In this document: in pieces, positions 23,388-33,659 of the stretch | Numbering within the stretch: the first letter of the stretch is position 1 | Layout of the letters: every line of letters begins with the position of its first letter | Source of the DNA: Fratercula arctica | Taxonomy: Eukaryota > Chordata > Aves > Charadriiformes > Alcidae | Length of the DNA stretch: 64,000 nucleotides | Direction of reading: 5' to 3' | Assembly (NCBI GenBank): GCA_947846985.1 | Contig: CANTUZ010000025.1 | Span: 11,344,100-11,408,099, forward strand | Made by a program: the position numbers and the translations under genes | The notes under the pieces: generated by a model | Databases searched by the model: none | The model's input: only the letters and a program-made list of their open reading frames with translations | Told to the model about the DNA's origin: nothing

Positions 23388-25560
23388 CCTCTCACAGGCA
23401 CAACTTCTTAGTGATATTCTCCCCTATGTATGACACTGTATGTATGGCTGTAGGAAAAGACTGAGTTTTTGAGGCTGATCTCTTTTAGGACTGCCGTATG
23501 CACATGCAAAAGGCAGTTTCTGACTTGAGTTTGATATGTGCAACATGTATTTCAGGGGACTATGGAGGAAATGGTATAGTGCATTAATCTTACACAGCAT
23601 TGATGAGAATCCAAATTTGATTATGCTGAGGTCAGCAGAGAGTTTGACAAGAAGTGTTTGAAAGCTCAGGCTGTTATACTTTTGCTACCATAAAGCTAGT
23701 GTTAGATTTCAAAAGTATCACATATTACTGTGCTAAGTCCAGCAGGGAGTTTACAGCTGGTAGAAAGGCTAGCTCTTCTGATGCTGGGCCAGGGCCTGTG
23801 CCCCAGTGGCATGGTCACTTTGCATGTGAAACTCATATGAGTGTAAGTAAGAAGAGCCAGAGGCAATACCGTCTAGGGTGAACACAGGGAACAGTTAGGA
23901 GATGGGCTTTCAACTCACAGAGATTGCCCAGGAAAGGTAATATGGACATAGCAAGGTGATCTTTCCTGGTAGGTGCTCTCCATGATGGGTATACTTCCAA
24001 GACAGCATTGAAAAAATGACTTTTATGCAAATGTTTAAAATTTGAGCACAAAACTGTTTTCTTGAGCAAGAATGCATGCTTTGCCCTAAGAGAGTCTTTG
24101 GAGATGCTGGAGATGAATTAAAAAATAGTTCAGCTTCAACCTTCAGGAGACAAGGGCAAAAATAGCAGGGCAAGTAAGAGAAGGTGAAAGACCCTGCGGC
24201 TCAGGTGTGAATGAAGGTAGCACTTGGTTCAGAGGGAATCTGCAGCAATGGCCAAATTTCCAGGCACCCTCTCTGGTACACCCTGCAGGAAGCAAACTCT
24301 GCCCATCAAAAAAACAGCTCAGAAAAGCAGTTCTCGCGGAGGCTTTCTCATACCAGCAATCTGGTCCAGTATGGATGCTGTAGGAACTTCCTCAGTTAAG
24401 TAGCCCTTAGGTGGTTGGCCCAACATCCTGACCTAAAGAAATCAAATCAAAAGTAAAGATAGAGAGATGAACTCAAACGAGTGGAAAAAGGTAAGAATAA
24501 ATTTCACTTACTGCTGAAAGGGCTCAGTGAAACAAAAGAAACCCCAATGTCCCTCTTCAAAATATCTAACTACTATAGCATGACTTTCATCAAGTGATCA
24601 CATTATGTTGATTAATCACTGCAGGAAAAGAGTACCTCAATTCAGGTTTTATGCAGACTAGCAAGAGGGAGCAAGGAAGTCTCTGTTGCATATTCCTACT
24701 ATACCTTTCAAGTTTTTATGGCCCTCAACAGAAATGAGGCATTCATAATGTGGGGAAAATAAAAATCATAGAGAGCACTATAAATCTAGAGGACTAAGTT
24801 GTGGAAATCACATCTTTAAACTAACACAGCTGTGATTGACTGGCAATGGCTTTTACAGTTCGAAAAGTTTTTAATTATAGTTATTTGCCCAGAGAAAGTT
24901 TCTGATCGAAAAAAAAAGCAAGTACAAGTATTTAATCAAATTCTTGTTTTGGAGCTGGTAGGATGGAATATGTTAAACCTTGCACCTCAAGAAGCCTTGT
25001 TTTGAATCTGTTCTGATCACACAGACTTAATTTTCCAATAGATATTGGCTCCGATGTTTTTATAAAATCACCCACAGGATTCAGTGGTCTCTGTTCAGCA
25101 GAGCACTGGAATAAATTGTCATTCATGACTGAGCTCTACTCGCTCAGCCATCTTTACAAGTTTAGACAATCTCTGTGTATATAAACGAATGGTCCCCGCT
25201 TTCTTGTATTCAAACACCAACGTGCCAATCAAAATTAAAAAGAATATATGTATGTATGTATAGTTGAAGAAAACAAAGGTAATTTTTGTTGATATTGAGG
25301 TCTTTATAGAGGCCTGAATCATAATTGACTTAAATGCTGTGGAATCACTTGTACTTACTCAGGATGTAGGAATAATGCTACAAATCAAAAGAATAGCATC
25401 CTTCATCCATTTTGCATTTGCTTTCCCCACAAGAGACAGTACAAAGTGAAAAGCAAACACAGCAATGCCTTAGAAATGTAATCTTCCACTAAGGAATAGC
25501 TTTACCACTACAGAGTGGGAAAAGATCTAGGTCTATACAAACCAATCTCCTGAGTTTGAC
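23388..25560. other. unique non-coding DNA
   Basis: No gene, repeat family or RNA is recognised. A short TATG repeat lies at about 25243-25262. Confidence 0.5.
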
Positions 25561-25564
25561 CAGG

Positions 25565-26436
25565 ATCATAGAATCATAGAATGGTTTGGGTTGGAAGAGA
25601 CCTTAAAGATCATCTAGTTCCAACCCCCCTGACATGGACAGGGACACCTCCCACTAGAACAGGTTGCTCAAAGCCCCATCCAGCCTGGGCTTGAACACTT
25701 CCAGGGATGGGGCATCTACCACCTCTCTGGGCAGTCTGTTCCACTGTCTCACCACCCTAACAGTAAAGAATTTCTTCCTAATATCTAATCTAAATCTACC
25801 CTCTTCCAGTTTAAACCATTTCCCCTTGTCCTATCACTACACTCCCTGATAAAGAGTCCCTCCCCATCTCTCCTGTAAGTCCCCTTCAGATACTGGAAGG
25901 CTGCTATAAGGTCTCCCTGGAGCCTTCTCTTCTCCAGGCTGAACAACCCCAACTCTCTCAGCCTGCCTTCATAGGAGAGGTGCTCCAGCCCTCTGATCAT
26001 CTTCATGGCCCTCCTCTGGACCCCCTCCAACAGGTCTATGTCCTTCTTATGTTGGAGGCCCCAGAGCTGGACGCAGTACTCCAGGTGGGGTCTCATGAGA
26101 ACAGAGTAGAGGGGCAGAATCACCTCCCTCGACCTGCTGGCCACACTTCTCTTGATGCAGACCAGGATGTGGTTGGCTTTCTGAGCTGCAAATGCACACT
26201 GGTGGCTCATGTTGAGCTTCTCATCAACCAGCACCCCCAAGTCCTTCTCCTCAGGGCTGCTCTCAATCCATTCTCCACCCAACCTGTATTTGTGCTTGGG
26301 ATTGCCCTGACCCAGGTGCAGGACCTTGCACTTGGCCTGGTTGAACTTCATGAGATTGGCATGGGCCCACCTCTCAAGCCTGTCCAGGTCCCTCTGGATG
26401 GCATCCATTCCCTCCAGTGTGTCGACCATGCCACAC
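25565..26436 (-). mobile_element. CR1 LINE, minus strand, cut by a retroviral insertion
   Basis: The reverse-complement CR1 tail starts at 25565 and ORF2 continues to 26436, where the ERV-A LTR begins abruptly. Normal CR1 sequence would continue, but it does not resume at the far side of the retroviral complex. The missing 5' part was therefore lost or was never present. Confidence 0.93.
25785..26429 (-). pseudogene. CR1 ORF2 C-terminal fragment
   Basis: The minus-strand frame of 214 residues carries the C-terminal CR1 RT region ([16 protein letters not shown] through [12 protein letters not shown]). It is truncated upstream by the LTR at 26437, and the end of the domain lies in other frames after an indel. 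It is non-functional. Confidence 0.85.
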
Positions 26437-26763
26437 TGTGGAGCATTGATTCACGGACTCTGGCAGGGTATGGACCAAAGACCTTTATTACAACAATTTC
26501 CTGAGTTTTATAGGTACAGGTACTCTCCACACGCAGGCAGCATCCTGCTGATAGGTTGAAGGTCGATTGCCACGCGCTTCTCAGTGTCTTCTAATTGGTC
26601 GTCTCTGTCTGTTCACGCGGAGTAGCAGCTTTGCTTTTCACATTCCTTTCCTTGCTGCTATCTCCTGATGCTTGCTTATCTTTTCTCTCAAGGCACCTCT
26701 CACGGGTACAGCTTTGTCTCATCAAGGCCAAACAGATTCCCTATGCTACTCTCTATCTCCACA
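26437..26763 (-). mobile_element. ERV-A 3' LTR, 327 bp
   Basis: Read on the minus strand it starts TGTGGAGAT and ends AATGCTCCACA, with perfect 7-bp inverted ends TGTGGAG/CTCCACA. A TATA box (minus TATAAAA, 26506-26512) and AATAAA (26484-26489) lie about 17 bases apart, so R is very short. The purine run AAAAAAGGGGGAAT (26764-26779) directly upstream on the minus strand is the polypurine tract. The 26437-26628 part matches 33680-33871, the 5' LTR. Confidence 0.9.
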
Positions 26764-26801
26764 ATTCCCCCTTTTTTATTTTTATGCAACAAAAAGCTTG
26801 A

Positions 26802-27560
26802 TTAATCATTTTTTGCACTATTTTCTGTAAGTAGCCTAAAATACAGAACACGACAAGCATTGGATGACAAAGATGACATGTTTAGAAAATTTAAAACATA
26901 AGTTGCTTTATACAATCGCTGTTGAGGTGTCATACCTACGGGATTCCCCCTTTTTCGTTTATCAAGCATGGTTTTTAAAGTATGATGCATACATTCCACA
27001 ATTGCTTGCCCAGTTAGGGAATGAGGAATACCGGTGACATGTTTAATACCCCATGTCTGTAAAGAGTCCTGTATTTTAGCGGACACATAAGCTGGTCTGT
27101 TATCAGTTTTTACAGTTTTTGGTACTCCCATGACTGCAATGCATTGCAACTAATGTTGAATAACATCACGAGCCTTCTCTCCTGTATGAGCAGTAGCTGC
27201 AACAGGGTGAGAAAACAAATCAACTGAAACATGTACATAGTGCAAACGTCCCAATTCCATAATGTGCGTAACATCGGATTGCCAAAGTATGATCATCAGG
27301 TGTAAGCCCTCGTGGGTTAACCCCCTGCAAATGATGTCAGAGGAGCCAGCTGCTGACAGCGCAAACGACCCTGTGAAATCAATCGTGCTAACATTTCAGT
27401 CATCATAGTTACTGTTTTTTGAAAAGGTATGTGACAAAAATACCCACTCTAATGCAGTCAGGCTCTTTGCGAGTGCATCGTCCCACTGTCCTATCAGGGC
27501 GTAAGGTTGAAATTTTTGATGTATCATAAACAAATCTGCAATGTGCTGTAATGCCTTCTG
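26802..27560 (-). pseudogene. retroviral pol fragment, RNase H deleted, copy 1
   Basis: The minus strand reads RT-connection sequence (from about 27560), then jumps to the end of the integrase zinc region and the integrase core. Compared with ERV-A pol in this window, the RNase H domain and most of the integrase N-terminus are missing. The core keeps the second Asp (TDNRPAY) and the Glu (IVECMH). Frames are broken near 27170 and 27290-27410. It ends at the polypurine tract. It belongs to a beta-like pol related to, but different from, ERV-A pol. Confidence 0.75.
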
Positions 27561-27785
27561 AGCTGTTTGGGTTAATGAACGTGGAACTTACAGGGGAGGG
27601 GGGGACAGACACAGCGCTTCAGGGCATCCCCTGTATCTTCAAAGTGCGCTCATGTCTCTCCCCCTCTCTCCGACCCAAGACAGCCCCCTTATATCCTGTA
27701 CCGGATTGAGTGGAAAAGTACAGGCTAGAGTCGCTGCATGCGTGGCCAGCGCATGCAGCGAGCCTCACCTGACTCATGATCCAGC
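27561..27785 (-). promoter_or_regulatory. LTR-like promoter and leader segment, copy 1
   Basis: The minus strand carries a TATA-like GATATAAGGGGG near 27690. This is followed by an R/U5-like stretch and a strong splice-donor-like CCTGTAAGT near 27588, directly before pol sequence. It follows env as a 3' LTR would. The exact ends and a polyadenylation signal were not found, so LTR status is inferred. Confidence 0.4.
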
Positions 27786-27789
27786 TTTG

Positions 27790-27975
27790 CTAACCGCGGA
27801 TGTCTGATACCTGACTACACTGTTGTACTCCCTTCTTGTTATCTTCTTCTTTGAAGGTCAGGTTCTCATGGATACACACATAGTTTTTCAGCAACAGTAC
27901 CGAGTTCCTTTTTCCCAACATGTATACTGGGTTTGGTTCAACTAGTAATTTTCCGTCGTGTCTCACTCGAACCAT
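27790..27975 (-). CDS. small open frame after env, copy 1
   Basis: A 61-codon frame starts MVRVRHDG, overlapping the env TM stop region in another frame, and ends at 27790. The second block copy keeps a 60-codon version (35520-35702) with the same start and stop, and the length difference is one whole codon. This may be a remnant of the env cytoplasmic tail displaced by a frameshift, a small accessory frame, or chance. I recognise no known family. Confidence 0.35.
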   Translation of the reverse strand: MVRVRHDGKLLVEPNPVYMLGKRNSVLLLKNYVCIHENLTFKEEDNKKGVQQCSQVSDIRG

Positions 27976-28475
27976 CCTCTATTATCCTTTACACATGCCA
28001 CCCCGTGGTCTGTAGTTGGGACACGATGATATTCTACAACCCGTACAAGGGTATGATGCAAAGCGGCATCTACAACTGATCGTATAATGCTTATTAAACA
28101 CGGCAAACAGCATACTAAACATAACAGACAAATTCCTTCCACACAGGCAATGAGTATAATTTCCTTCAATCAACCCCACCCCCAAGTCCATCCAGCAAAG
28201 AGATTTCACCCAGTGGTCTCCACAAGTTGCTGGCTCGGTCGGTGCAGTTCTTGCAACTGGGCATGGATGGATTTGGAGTGGTCACTTAGATTCATACAAC
28301 ACAGTCCTTTAAAATCTTGACAACTGTGTCCGTGAGCCCCTATACTGTAGTATGCGCCTCCCGTTTCAGACCGATGGTTAGTTGGTTTTTCAAAGATGCT
28401 GTGTTCAGACTTCCATAACTGCATCCATGCCTGCTTGCTAGGGTTCCGTAGACCGAACCAGGATAGCAGAGTCAT
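27963..28475 (-). pseudogene. ERV env remnant: start of env fused to TM, two stops
   Basis: The frame starting near 28475 overlaps the end of pol in a different frame, as env normally does. It reads about 40 residues of env N-terminus and then jumps into the TM subunit at the CX6CC motif (CQDFKGLCC, about 28300-28325). The surface subunit is thus deleted. Two in-frame TGA codons (28206-28208 and 28170-28172) precede the membrane span (IILIACVEGICLLCLVCCL). The CX6CC motif marks a gamma/alpha-type env. Confidence 0.75.
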
Positions 28476-31190
28476 TCAATCCTTCTGGCTTTGTTGCTGC
28501 TTGTAGGGGCGCACACACCAGGCCGGAACCCACCGAGGTTCCATTCCCCTCATCTACTATTTTGTCTTTAGTAGTTTTATTCAACTCTTCTTGGCGATGA
28601 CTCACTGCAGGTCGTACTAGCCGTGCCGGGACCCACTGGGTCCTGTTTCCTGTGGAAATACAAGCATACCCTCGACCCCAGGTGATTAACTTAAATGGTC
28701 CTTCCCATTTTCCCGTAAGCAACGACTTTACCCATACATTTGCACAACTTTCGGGGTCAAGATTTATAAGCTTTTTTAAGGATATAAAGTGTCTTAATAA
28801 AACTGGTTCTTGCATGCTTTCATCTATCGTTAAGTGATTTAGTACGTATAAGGCTTTCTGTAACTGCGCCTGTGGGGGTTCCCCTAACATTCCCCGTTTT
28901 TGTTTTTCTAGCATCTCTTTAAGTGTGCAATGTGCGCGTTCCACAATGCCTTGGCCTTGTGGGGAGTGGGGAATACCTGTGACGTGCTGCACCCCCCAAG
29001 TTTGTAAGAAGGTTTGAGTTTTGACACCGGCGTAACCAGGGCCGTTATTAGTTTTTATTTGGTGTGGAATGCCTAACGCGGCGAAAGTGCCCCGCCAATG
29101 ACGAATAACGTCACGGCTCTTTTCTCCTGTTTTAGCAGTAGCCCAGAGAGCTCCCGAATAAGTATCGATGGAGACATGTATGTATTTTTGTCGGCCAAAT
29201 TCGGGAACGAGTGACATCGGTTTGCCATACTTGCAAGGCTTTGAAGCCTTGTGGGTTGACTCCCACCGACTGCAGAGGAGCAAACTGTTGGCATTCAGAA
29301 CATGTTTGCACAATTTCTCTCGCTAATGACCAAGACAATTGGAATTGTTTACGCAACGTTCTTGCCGACTGATGGAAAAATGAATGAGACAATTGGGCTT
29401 GTTCTACCGTCCCGGGAACTGGGGCGGACCAAGCTGGAGCAGCAAGGCGATCAGCCCTGCGGTTGCCCTCTGCTAGAAAACCCAGGAGTTCGGTATGACT
29501 GCGGATATGTAAAACATAATAAGGGCACTTTCTCTGACTTATCAGTGTCCATAGTTGTTTAAATAGCAAAAATGGCTTCTCGTTGTCAACATGTTTCAGC
29601 CAGCCTTTCTCGATTCTCCTCACGATTCCTGCAACATACTGAGAGTCCGTAACTAAGTTAACTGGATCTGTCCATTTTTGAAAAATCTTGACCACAGCAA
29701 ACAGTTCCACAATCTGGGGTGAGCCATCTGTTTCATACACTTCTTGGTGCCAGTCGTTGTTCTCGAACCAGACAACTACGGCTTTGCCTGTTTTTCCTGA
29801 TCCATCTGTAAACACCGTTCGTCCTTCTACGGGGGTTGCTGCACACAAAGGGAGGTGCACCAGAGATACTTCTTCACAGAATGTAAATGGCTTGTGTGAG
29901 GGTAGGTGGATAGAGATTTGTCCTGGGAACCCTTCTAAAGCTATTTGGAAGGGTAAGCTGTTCGCCTGACACCATTCCAAATATTGTAATGTTAGAGGCA
30001 CAAATATCGTTTGGACTTCGGCACCACTTAATTCTATCGCTCGCTTTCGGCCTTTTTGGATCACAGTGGAAATCATTTCAACTTTCGTAACTATGGTTTT
30101 GGTCAGCTGGTGAGGCAAAAACATCCATTCGATTATAACTAGTGGATCTTTATGCGATTCCGGAATCCATTGAGCTAGAAGGCCTATCGGCTGTCTTTCT
30201 TGATTTAGGATGAACAATTGGAGATCATGGCCTTTGCTGATTCGATATGCTTGACGCTTTTGCAGCATTTCTGTCACTTTGGCTAAGGCTGCTTTTGCAT
30301 CAGGGGTCAGGGTGCGGTTTGATAGTAAGTTCGAATCGCCCTTCAACAGGGTAAACAATGGCGATAAGGTTTCATTGTCAATTCCTAACAGCAGGCGTAC
30401 CCAAGTAATGGTACCCAGCAACTTCTGTAAATCATTTCATGTTCGTATAGTTGTGGCTAATTGGAGCATCTGAGGCTTAATCGTGTGGTCTAGGATTTTC
30501 CGGCCGAGATACTTCCAGGGTGACGTTGTCTGTACCTTCTCTGGGGCTATCTGTAAGCCATATTTTTCTAGGCTCTCTCTGGCATCTTGGACCACTTGGG
30601 CCAGCAAGGTAGGCGTTGCTCCCGAGAACAGGATATCGTCCATGTAGTGGTAACAAATGATGTTGGGATTGTTTCGTCAAACTTCAGATAAGGCTTTCGC
30701 CACGTATAGTTGGCATATAGTAGGACTATTCTTCATTCCTTGTGGTAATACAGTCCAGTGGTATCTTTGCATGGGCGATTGATGGTTCACCGTTGGCACG
30801 GAAAACGCAAACCGTTGAGCATCTTCCGGTGCTAATGGTATCGTAAAGAAACAGTCTTTTAAGTCCATTACTACGATGCTCCAGTTCTTTGGTAGCATAG
30901 TCGGCAATGGCATTCCGGGTTGCAGCGCACCCATGGTCTCTATTACAGCATTCACTTGCCGTAGGTCATGTATTAGTCTCCACTTTCTGCTTTTCTTTTT
31001 TATCACAAAGACAGGTGTATTCCAGGGGCTAGTAGTCGGCTTCAAGTGTCCTTGGTGGACTTGCTCGTCAACTAATTCCTGTAATGCTTCGGCCTTTTCC
31101 GTCGTCAGGGGCCACTGCTCTACCCAAACTGGCGTGTCTGTTAGCCAAGTTAGGCGGATAACATAACAGGCCGTAAGACAGTGGCCCCCT
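28438..31190 (-). pseudogene. ERV-A pol (RT, RNase H, integrase), disrupted
   Basis: Reading down the minus strand: RT with the LPQG and YMDD motifs (YMDD near 30634-30646), RNase H with TDGSG, the TDSQY Asp and the final HIRSH..ADRLA block, then integrase with its HHCC zinc region and D-D-E core. Damage seen: in-frame TGA at 30677-30679 (just before YMDD) and 30437-30439, frame changes near 31150 and near 29215, and Asn in place of the second catalytic Asp of integrase (codon 29047-29049, in KTNNG). The Glu remains in IVERAH. The first frame after protease is the one expected from a -1 shift. It is a beta-like (class II) pol and is not translatable as one protein. Confidence 0.88.
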
Positions 31191-32024
31191 CTAAAAAGGC
31201 CTCTGTGGGTCCAAAGTTTGTATGGTCACGCCCCAGGCTCCAAGTACGTCTCTCCCCCATAGATTAAGGGGAACATTAACAATATATGGGCGAACAGTTG
31301 CAACTTGACCTTCCGGCCCTATTATCTGAATAACATGTAAGCTTTGTCGAGAGGTGGAAACTCCCCCAATTCCAGCAAGCCCGCCACTGGCAGAGGCAGT
31401 GGGCCACTGAGGAGGCCAACGCTGGAAAGAGATCACAGTCACGTCAGCCCCTGTGTCAATCATTCCTTTGACTGTGATCGACTCTGACTTGTGACCCCCG
31501 TTACGTAGCTGACTGGTTAATGTTGGTCGTGTGGCTTGAATTTGGTGTGCCCAATAGATCACTGGAGTTCCTGTGGAGCCAAAGCCTCCTGCCCCTCTCC
31601 TTCTGAGCTTGGCACATGGCACTGAGCTCAAGAAAGGGACTAGCTGGGCAATGCGGCTTTCTGCCGGTATGGAGACTGGCGGGGATGGCGTCCATACCAT
31701 AGCTTGAATCTGTCCTGTATAATCCGCGTCTATTACTCCGGGTAAAACAAATAGTCCTTGGGAGGTGGTGCTAGATCGTCCAATTAACAGTGCACTAAGA
31801 CCTCTTCCCAGTGGTCCATATAGTGCGAGAGGCACACGATGTACCTTTTGGTCTGTTATTGTGACATCGATGGCTGTGGCAACATCCATACCGGCGCTTC
31901 CGGAGGTCTGTGCTCGGAGGCTGTCCAGACCCGTGATGTCCACGGGCGCATGCCTAATAGGCTTGGGTTGCGGGGCATTTGTGTCGAGGCACGCCCCTGC
32001 TTCGTGCTGGTCCTCCCGTTTCCC
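31191..32024 (-). CDS. pro: ERV-A dUTPase-protease (pro) reading frame
   Basis: This frame has no stop from the gag slippery site (32018-32024) to the TAG at 31191. Numbered from 31943, dUTPase motifs come first: SAGMDV (16-21), GRSS (55-58), [12 protein letters not shown] (69-80) and RIAQLV (97-102). The aspartic protease follows, with catalytic DTGAD at 163-167 and a C-terminal GRDVLG. A dUTPase upstream of protease is a betaretroviral (class II) layout. The frame would be reached only by -1 ribosomal frameshifting from gag. Protease processes Gag and Gag-Pro-Pol, and dUTPase lowers dUTP during reverse transcription. It is the best preserved enzyme frame in the complex. Confidence 0.88.
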   Translation of the reverse strand, partial: GKREDQHEAGACLDTNAPQPKPIRHAPVDITGLDSLRAQTSGSAGMDVATAIDVTITDQKVHRVPLALYGPLGRGLSALLIGRSSTTSQGLFVLPGVIDADYTGQIQAMVWTPSPPVSIPAESRIAQLVPFLSSVPCAKLRRRGAGGFGSTGTPVIYWAHQIQATRPTLTSQLRNGGHKSESITVKGMIDTGADVTVISFQRWPPQWPTASASGGLAGIGGVSTSRQSLHVIQIIGPEGQVATVRPYIVNVPLNLWGRDVLGAWGVTIQTLDPQRPF

Positions 32025-33586
32025 GAATGCGGGGATAGCGGTTGCCCGACCTTATTATATCTTGAACGGCATTGATTTGCAAAATGTTTGCCTTTACCGC
32101 AGCGTGGACAGATATCTGGGGTCAGATCATTGGCTCCTGTCCCTTGCAGACAACTACGCTTAAAATGACCTGGTTTGCCACAACGGAAGCATATTCGCTC
32201 TTTTGTTGTAACGGCGGCAGCGAATGCAGCCGCAAGCATATCGGTTTGATAGGAAATGGATCCCACTCTATTACAAGCCTCTATCATATCTATTAGGCCT
32301 GGATTCTTTAGGGGTTGCAAAATACGTTTACAATCAATATTAGCATTTTCCACTGCTAGTTTTAGCATCAGAGCTTCTTTGGCCTCTACATTATCCACTT
32401 GCTTATGAATAGCTTCTTGTAAACGATCAATAAATGTCATGTATGGTTCATTGGGACCCTGCTTGATAGTTGTGAAAGATTGGGTTGCCTTGCCTGTGTC
32501 AGGGACCTTAATTATAGCTTTCAGGGCAAGGTCTGCCGACTGCTTTAAAATTTCTGGTGCTCGCCGCGCTTGGAGCTGCGGAGTATCGATGGGTGACTCC
32601 CCCAACAATTGAGGGAGACCTGCCCTCTGTAGAGGATCTCCATCTTCTCTAGACAAATTATCTATTGCGGCAAAACTGCATGCGTCTCTCCAGTGTGCCA
32701 TAAAGAGAACACGCTGCGTGGGGGTAAAGATAGCATCTGCCAATTGTCTGATATCAAACGGAGTTAGTATGTGTCCCTTCATAATGGTATTTAATAATCC
32801 TTGCGCATACGGGGAAGTTAGTCCATGCTGCATAATCGTTTTTCGCGTTTCTTTAACTAGCTCCCAGCTCAGCGGTTCCCAAGTATTTGGTCCTTGTCGA
32901 GTGATTTTCACAGGACACACGAGGGCAGTAGCGGCTTCTAAATCGCCGTCTTGTATCGCCTGTTTACTTAACTTCTGCCAGTGCTGGGCGGGATCGTAAG
33001 TCGTGGGAACTGCCTGACTTGGCGGGGGATCCTCCCAGCCCGGTAAATCCCTTTCCTGCAAGCACTGTCGTATTCGAACTAGAGGTTCGGACCCGGGGGG
33101 CTGCGGCGGTGCTGCCGCCGAATCTAACGGGAGTGCTGACGGCGTAGCATGATGATGGCCCGGGGGCTCGAGCTTCTCCCCCTCCTTTTCCTCTATATGA
33201 GCGGCAGCCGGGCTGTCCGGCGCCACCGCGGCAACGGCGGCGGCCGCGGCAGCCCGTTCTGATTTCATCTGCTGTAATGTGTCCTTAAGTAACCTCCAGG
33301 TTGTTAAGACCTTCGTAGCTACTGCATCCCCTTTCGTTGCTGCCTCAAACAGAGTTTCACTGGCTTGCTCCCAATTTGATAATTGGAAAGCTGTTGTAGA
33401 ATCAGCGGGAAGGCCCTTGCTTTTTAGCCATGTTAGCAAAAGCCGAAGAGTTCCTTCATCATATTGTATACCCCTTTTACTTAAAAACTTTTCTAATATA
33501 CATACAATCACCTTTTCCTCTGAGGACATTTTTGACCCCATTCTCACACGTTCCCGGCTGCTCATCTTTCCTTGGTGATTAGTCAT
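31856..33586 (-). CDS. gag: ERV-A Gag polyprotein, intact frame of 576 codons
   Basis: The ATG at 33586 opens an uninterrupted 576-codon frame. Residues 1-110 look like matrix, 111-195 form an Ala/Pro-rich linker, about 196-450 look like capsid with a major homology region at 374-393 (QGP..F..RLQEAI), and nucleocapsid holds two CX2CX4HX4C zinc knuckles at 466-479 and 493-506. The slippery sequence lies at codons 522-523. Gag would assemble particles and bind RNA. No PTAP or PPxY late motif was seen. The start lies about 74 bases after the primer-binding site, and other ATGs follow at codons 8, 16 and 20. An open gag frame in otherwise damaged neighbours suggests a fairly young copy or chance retention. 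Confidence 0.9.
   Translation of the reverse strand: MTNHQGKMSSRERVRMGSKMSSEEKVIVCILEKFLSKRGIQYDEGTLRLLLTWLKSKGLPADSTTAFQLSNWEQASETLFEAATKGDAVATKVLTTWRLLKDTLQQMKSERAAAAAAVAAVAPDSPAAAHIEEKEGEKLEPPGHHHATPSALPLDSAAAPPQPPGSEPLVRIRQCLQERDLPGWEDPPPSQAVPTTYDPAQHWQKLSKQAIQDGDLEAATALVCPVKITRQGPNTWEPLSWELVKETRKTIMQHGLTSPYAQGLLNTIMKGHILTPFDIRQLADAIFTPTQRVLFMAHWRDACSFAAIDNLSREDGDPLQRAGLPQLLGESPIDTPQLQARRAPEILKQSADLALKAIIKVPDTGKATQSFTTIKQGPNEPYMTFIDRLQEAIHKQVDNVEAKEALMLKLAVENANIDCKRILQPLKNPGLIDMIEACNRVGSISYQTDMLAAAFAAAVTTKERICFRCGKPGHFKRSCLQGTGANDLTPDICPRCGKGKHFANQCRSRYNKVGQPLSPHSGNGRTSTKQGRASTQMPRNPSLLGMRPWTSRVWTASEHRPPEAPVWMLPQPSMSQ
32018..32024 (-). promoter_or_regulatory. -1 ribosomal frameshift slippery site GGGAAAC
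   Basis: On the minus strand the heptamer G-GGA-AAC sits exactly in the gag frame (codons Gly522-Asn523). A -1 slip at this point enters the pro frame, which stays open. GGGAAAC is a known slippery heptamer of betaretroviral gag-pro junctions. Downstream GC-rich sequence can pair imperfectly (GGGCGTGCC with GGCA-TG-CGCCC near 31945-31995), a possible stimulatory structure. Confidence 0.85.
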
Positions 33587-33659
33587 CCAGACTGCAGCTC
33601 TCCGATACCGCCGCTTTTTTTCGTTCAGCTGGGCTGCTCCACTGGTTGTACATTCCTAG

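Larger units (their letters stand above)
26745..28337 (-). repeat. 1.6-kb mosaic block, copy 1 (partner 34478-36054)
   Basis: This block is nearly the same as 34478-36054, with scattered substitutions and small indels. It carries, in minus-strand order: env TM with two shared in-frame stops, a small open frame, an LTR-like promoter piece, a pol fragment lacking RNase H, the polypurine tract and the first 19 bases of the ERV-A LTR. Such an order does not occur in a normal provirus. The mosaic therefore formed first and was duplicated later. Confidence 0.88.
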
